DNA of 8,675 bases, from NCBI GenBank assembly GCA_021789565.1, contig JAJYJL010000100.1, positions 1-8,675 of the forward strand, read 5' to 3'. The notes beneath the pieces are model-generated. The model was not told where the DNA came from. It saw only the letters and a program-made list of their open reading frames with translations, and ran no database searches. This DNA is from Acidobacteriota bacterium. GTDB lineage: Bacteria > Acidobacteriota > Terriglobia > UBA7540. Positions 6,276 to 8,675 of the stretch are shown piece by piece. Made by a program: the position numbers and the translations under genes. How positions within the stretch are numbered: the stretch's first letter is position 1; each line of letters starts with the position of its first letter.

Positions 6276-6601
6276 TGCTCGATCACCCTCCAGATATTAG
6301 GTCGCCGCAAGCCGTGTATTCCCGGCAGCGGCTTCGTTGGCTGCTGCCAGCATTGCAAGCAGCCTAACCAAACTTTTTAATGGAACCGGGCATCATCGGT
6401 CAAGACCTGCCCACTCACCTGAAATTCCATGTTTCAAACAAGTCTGGAGGCTTTGTGTTGCGCATAGCCCCCGAAACGATTAATCTTGCGCAAAGCGGCC
6501 GCGCGGAATTCATTTGTACCTGCGGGCAGAGCCCGGCTGTCAGGAGCAGCACATGGTTTCGCAAAGCAGCCGCTCACTCTGGTCCTGTGGGAGTATGTTC
6601 T
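6276..6601. other. Gene-free divergent region before the beta-lactamase-like gene
   Basis: These 326 bases lie between two divergently read genes. A 7-base inverted repeat (GGCTGCT 6339-6345, AGCAGCC 6358-6364) is followed on the plus strand by a short T-run (6373-6377), too far away for a standard terminator. An 8-base palindrome TTGCGCAA is at 6485-6492, with a second TTGCGCA at 6458-6464. TTGCGC-17-TAATCT (6458-6486) is a poor sigma-70 match. The frame of the hydrolase is open back to 6380, but the sequence there is not protein-like and has no ribosome site. Confidence 0.5.
6339..6377 (+). repeat. Stem-loop with a distant T-run, weak terminator-like element
   Basis: The 7-base arms GGCTGCT (6339-6345) and AGCAGCC (6358-6364) enclose a 12-base loop; TTTTT follows eight bases after the stem. 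No plus-strand gene ends close upstream, so a terminator role is uncertain. Confidence 0.25.
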
Positions 6602-7540
6602 ATGCGTCGCGATTCCTTCCGTCGTTCGTTTCTGGCAATCCTGAGCACATCGGTTCTATTTTCCGCCGCAGTTGCGCTGGGCGCGCCGCAACAGCAGAAC
6701 GCCAAACTCGAACAGCAGCTCGCGGCCATTGCTTCGGGCTTTGGCGGCAAGGTCACCTTTGCCGCGGTTGACCTGAAGAGCAGCCAGAGCGTCGGCATCG
6801 AGGCCAGCCGGCCTGTAGCAACAGCATCGGTGATCAAACTGCCCGTGATGGTGGAAGCGTTTTATCAAATGCAGGAGGGCAAGCTGAAATGGTCGCAACC
6901 GGTAAAGGAAACGGCTTTTGACCGCGTCCAGGGTTCGGGAATTCTTCAAGACCTGAATCCCGATATCGACCTGACGCTTGGCGACGCCATTACTCTAATG
7001 ATCGACCTCAGCGACAACACCGCCTCCAACATCGTCTTCCGCACCGTGGGTGTTGACGCCGTCAACAAGCGCATGGAAAAGCTGGGATTGAAGGACACCA
7101 GGTTGTTCGGCTACGTTTTCCACGAAAAGGAAGTCAAGACCGCCGAAGCAAAGCAGTTCGGCCTGGGCGAAACCACCGCCGATGAGATGGTTCAGCTGCT
7201 CACCCTGATCAAGGAGCATAATATCCTCACGCCCGAAGCCTGTGACCAGATGCTGAAAATTTTGAGCAAACAACGCGATATTGACGCCTTCCCGCGTTAC
7301 ACGAGCAACATCCCCAGTGTCACCTGGGAACACAAAACCGGAGCGCTCGACGCTCTCCGCAATGACGTGGGTATTGCCGAAACGCCCGCCGGCCCCATTG
7401 TCATGGCGGGCTTCGCCTACGATTCTCCCGATCAGCAGTGGACCGCCGACAATGCGGCATTGCTGGTGCTCGGACGCCTGGCCCAAGCCACACTTACGTA
7501 CTTCCTCCCCGCAGCGGCGACGGCAACTCCGGCAAAATAG
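6602..7540 (+). CDS. Secreted class A beta-lactamase-like serine hydrolase
   Basis: The 312-residue reading from ATG 6602 starts with a signal peptide (MRRDSFRRSF, hydrophobic core to about residue 28, ALGA before the cut), so the enzyme is exported. GGGAG (6589-6593) eight bases upstream and the signal peptide favour this ATG over the frame's first ATG at 6380. The serine beta-lactamase fold is marked by S76-V-I-K79 (SxxK with catalytic Ser), S137-D-N139 (SDN) and K245-T-G247 (KTG). The class A omega loop normally carries ExxLN with the deacylating Glu166. Here the segment after TRLFGY (167-171) reads VFHEKEVKTAEAKQFGLGE before TTADEM, with no clear ExxLN; E175, E177 or E182 might replace it. 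It may therefore be a weak lactamase or a peptidoglycan-acting relative. It stands alone, with no AmpR- or BlaR-like regulator beside it. Confidence 0.92.
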   Translation: MRRDSFRRSFLAILSTSVLFSAAVALGAPQQQNAKLEQQLAAIASGFGGKVTFAAVDLKSSQSVGIEASRPVATASVIKLPVMVEAFYQMQEGKLKWSQPVKETAFDRVQGSGILQDLNPDIDLTLGDAITLMIDLSDNTASNIVFRTVGVDAVNKRMEKLGLKDTRLFGYVFHEKEVKTAEAKQFGLGETTADEMVQLLTLIKEHNILTPEACDQMLKILSKQRDIDAFPRYTSNIPSVTWEHKTGALDALRNDVGIAETPAGPIVMAGFAYDSPDQQWTADNAALLVLGRLAQATLTYFLPAAATATPAK

Positions 7541-7603
7541 ATTCGTGGGACGGGGAATTGCCACTGCGTTCCGGGGCGAACGTCAGTCATTTGCGGCCAT
7601 CAG

Positions 7604-7651
7604 ATAAAAAGAAACGCAGAGCCATGCGCCTGGGACGCACAACTCTGCGTT
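7604..7651 (-). terminator. Intrinsic terminator of the Gly-rich secreted protein gene
   Basis: AACGCAGAG (7613-7621) and CTCTGCGTT (7643-7651) form a perfect 9-base stem. The 21-base loop can add an inner 4-base stem (TGCG with CGCA). On the minus strand the hairpin runs into TTTCTTTTTAT. It lies 26 bases past the stop codon. No comparable signal is seen for the converging hydrolase gene. Confidence 0.85.
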
Positions 7652-7676
7652 GTGATGTTGTTCGGATTTCGAAAAA

Positions 7677-8321
7677 CTACCGCCCGCGGCCGCCGCCTAC
7701 GGGAGGCCCGCCACCCATGCGGCCCATGCCGCCAGCCATTCCGGCATTACCGCCAATGCCACCCGTATCTCCGGCGCGGCCCATTCCCGCGGAATGGTCC
7801 GTACCTCCAGCCTGCCCGAAGTTCGGACGGTTGGCTTGTCCCATGGCCTGCTGCTGGGCATGCAACTGGCTCAAATGGGAGAGAGCGGTCTGCTGCCCGG
7901 TCTGTGAAACGTCGATGGCATGCTGAATGTGAGGGACCGCCTGCGACGGGACCTTGCTGAGCAGGCCGTTCAGCACATCGATGTGCTTCTGGGTCGCTGA
8001 CTGAACGCGGTTATAGGCGTCATGCTGTTGCGACGGACTGCCCTGAATCCCTCCATGGCTGATCGCCGTGTTCAGGCCTGCCATGTTGCGGTCGTAGTTA
8101 TCGAGGGCCGTATTCAGCCCCTGCGCATCTCCGGCCTTGGCCATTTTCTTCGCCTGATTCAGGTATTGCTTGTTCTGTTTCAGTCGCTCTTTCACCTGCT
8201 TCAGCGTCAGTGTGGACTGATCATTAGTTGATTGCTGGGCCACAGCTGCCGCTGGCATCACTAGCAGAGCAAAAGAAAAAGTAAGAAAACCTATAAGACT
8301 TGCCTGCAAGAATCGCTTCAT
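7677..8321 (-). CDS. Secreted protein with helical core and Gly/Met-rich C-terminal tail (possible DUF5667-like)
   Basis: The 214-residue protein starts at ATG 8319-8321, five bases after AGGAGG (8327-8332). The frame is open upstream to 8486, but the signal peptide (MKRFLQAS, hydrophobic core, PAAAVA before QQ at 28/29) sets the start here. The mature part is helical and Gln-rich: KQVKERLKQNKQYLNQAKKM (41-60), then about 65-86, then QSATQKHIDVLNGLLSKVP (107-125) and AVPHIQHAIDVSQTGQQTAL (128-147). This second half resembles, from memory, the DUF5667 pattern of KHL..L...VP..A...I..AI..S; I hold that loosely. The tail (about 168-214) is low-complexity, built of Gly, Met, Arg and Pro. No Cys is present, so it is not a lipoprotein. 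It is probably a periplasmic or cell-surface protein; function is unknown. It is a single-gene unit with its own promoter and terminator. Confidence 0.85.
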   Translation of the reverse strand: MKRFLQASLIGFLTFSFALLVMPAAAVAQQSTNDQSTLTLKQVKERLKQNKQYLNQAKKMAKAGDAQGLNTALDNYDRNMAGLNTAISHGGIQGSPSQQHDAYNRVQSATQKHIDVLNGLLSKVPSQAVPHIQHAIDVSQTGQQTALSHLSQLHAQQQAMGQANRPNFGQAGGTDHSAGMGRAGDTGGIGGNAGMAGGMGRMGGGPPVGGGRGR

Positions 8322-8326
8322 ACATG

Positions 8327-8332
8327 CCTCCT
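8327..8332 (-). promoter_or_regulatory. Ribosome binding site that sets the start of the Gly-rich secreted protein
   Basis: AGGAGG on the minus strand lies five bases before ATG 8319-8321. It selects this start over the upstream in-frame ATG at 8486. A second, out-of-frame ATG lies only three bases upstream, too close to the site for efficient use. Confidence 0.8.
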
Positions 8333-8503
8333 GAGAAATAACGTACGGGGCACATCGAATCTGCCCGCACCGGCAAAACCAGGGAGAGTTTCGTCGTTGA
8401 GCCCCATCAAGTCGAGTATCGCCAGCCAACGCACCCCTGCCCACCAACAGACACCACCCCTCTTTAACTCGTTTACCATAAACCATCGGTTCCCTGCAAT
8501 GGT

Positions 8504-8592
8504 ACTAAAGTATCCCCCGCCGAGGGCCTTTATACGCACAAGTCTTTTGGTTTCAACGGCAAAGGCATGAAGCAGCGATAGAACTAAAGTAT
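8504..8592. repeat. Two direct copies of a 10-base sequence bracketing a promoter
   Basis: ACTAAAGTAT occurs exactly at 8504-8513 and 8583-8592 (ATACTTTAGT on the minus strand), with starts 79 bases apart. One copy lies just downstream of the predicted transcription start and one upstream of the -35 box. The upstream copy overlaps a 10-base palindrome AAGTATACTT (8587-8596). They could be paired operator sites. Confidence 0.45.
8529..8556 (-). promoter_or_regulatory. Sigma-70-like promoter of the Gly-rich secreted protein gene
   Basis: On the minus strand TTGAAA (8551-8556) and TATAAA (8529-8534) are separated by 16 bases, each matching 5 of 6 consensus positions. Transcription would begin near 8522, giving a leader of about 200 bases. 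This is the best sigma-70 promoter in the window. Confidence 0.55.
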
Positions 8593-8618
8593 ACTTCCGC
8601 TCTTTTGACTAAGTGATC

Positions 8619-8624
8619 TATAAT
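8619..8624 (+). promoter_or_regulatory. TATAAT -10-like box facing the right edge
   Basis: A perfect TATAAT is present on the plus strand, but TTGACT (8605-8610) is only eight bases upstream, too close for a normal -35. At 17-base spacing the -35 would be the poor TCCGCT. It could drive a gene beyond the window. Confidence 0.3.
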
Positions 8625-8675
8625 CCGGCGCTGGAGAGGGGAAGCTTAGACTGCCACTGAACGCCAGCAGCGTGG

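Larger units (their letters stand above)
8322..8675. other. Gene-free upstream region of the Gly-rich protein gene
   Basis: These 354 bases hold the gene's ribosome site (8327-8332), a likely leader of about 200 bases, a promoter (8529-8556) and two copies of a 10-base repeat. The right end has a TATAAT box (8619-8624) on the plus strand that may serve a gene starting beyond the window. Open frames in the leader lack good start signals and are not called. Confidence 0.6.

Noticed and set aside
6012..6380. 122-codon plus-strand open frame opposite the 108-residue gene
   Set aside because: The minus-strand frame has a good ribosome site and more protein-like sequence; both cannot readily be real.
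6380..6601. N-terminal extension of the beta-lactamase-like protein from ATG 6380
   Set aside because: It would put 74 residues before a clear signal peptide, has no ribosome site, and the added sequence does not look like protein; ATG 6602 has GGGAG at good spacing.
7677..7820. Possible nucleotide repeat array under the Gly-rich tail
   Set aside because: The repetition reflects biased Gly, Met and Pro codons in a coding region; there is no regular repeat unit or spacer.
8322..8486. N-terminal extension of the Gly-rich protein from ATG 8486
   Set aside because: The signal peptide begins at 8321 behind AGGAGG; the 55 extra residues are rich in Cys, Trp and Gly and would bury the export signal.

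Overview
This is a GC-rich bacterial chromosome segment with eight complete protein-coding genes and one partial gene at the left edge. The most likely source is an Acidobacteriota bacterium. This is an inference, resting mainly on the small XRE regulator at 2554-2952 (it begins MGIGERIKELREQK and contains LLRCYISRVENGHTVPS), a form I know chiefly from that phylum, together with the overall gene style. No rRNA, tRNA, CRISPR array, insertion sequence or phage gene was seen.

Left part (1-2963, all minus strand): an XRE-type regulator ends in a clear intrinsic terminator (2433-2463). After it come an FtsX/MacB-type ABC permease (GTG start), an ATPase overlapping it by 8 bases, and, 80 bases further on, the first 92 codons of a secreted sulfatase/alkaline-phosphatase-superfamily protein that runs off the window. 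Permease and ATPase form one translationally coupled export unit; the sulfatase-like gene may be read with them.

Middle (2953-5823): pyrB (aspartate carbamoyltransferase, minus strand) stands alone with no other pyrimidine gene beside it. A 482-base gene-free stretch separates it from a divergent plus-strand response regulator with a REC domain and an HD-GYP domain (predicted cyclic-di-GMP phosphodiesterase). Just before that gene lie a -24/-12-like motif and a 7-base inverted repeat.

Right part (5824-8675): a small conserved-looking protein of unknown function (minus, GTG start), then, divergently, a secreted class A beta-lactamase-like serine hydrolase (plus) lacking an obvious ExxLN motif. 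Facing it is a secreted protein with a helical core and a Gly/Met-rich tail (minus). That gene ends in a clear terminator and has a good sigma-70-like promoter about 200 bases upstream, bracketed by two exact copies of a 10-base sequence.

The genes are mostly single units, and the window does not look like a defence island or biosynthetic cluster. I see no convincing new multi-gene system. The most checkable oddities are the bracketed promoter with its long leader, the atypical beta-lactamase omega region, the Thr at the sulfatase nucleophile position, and the uncharacterised 108-residue protein.
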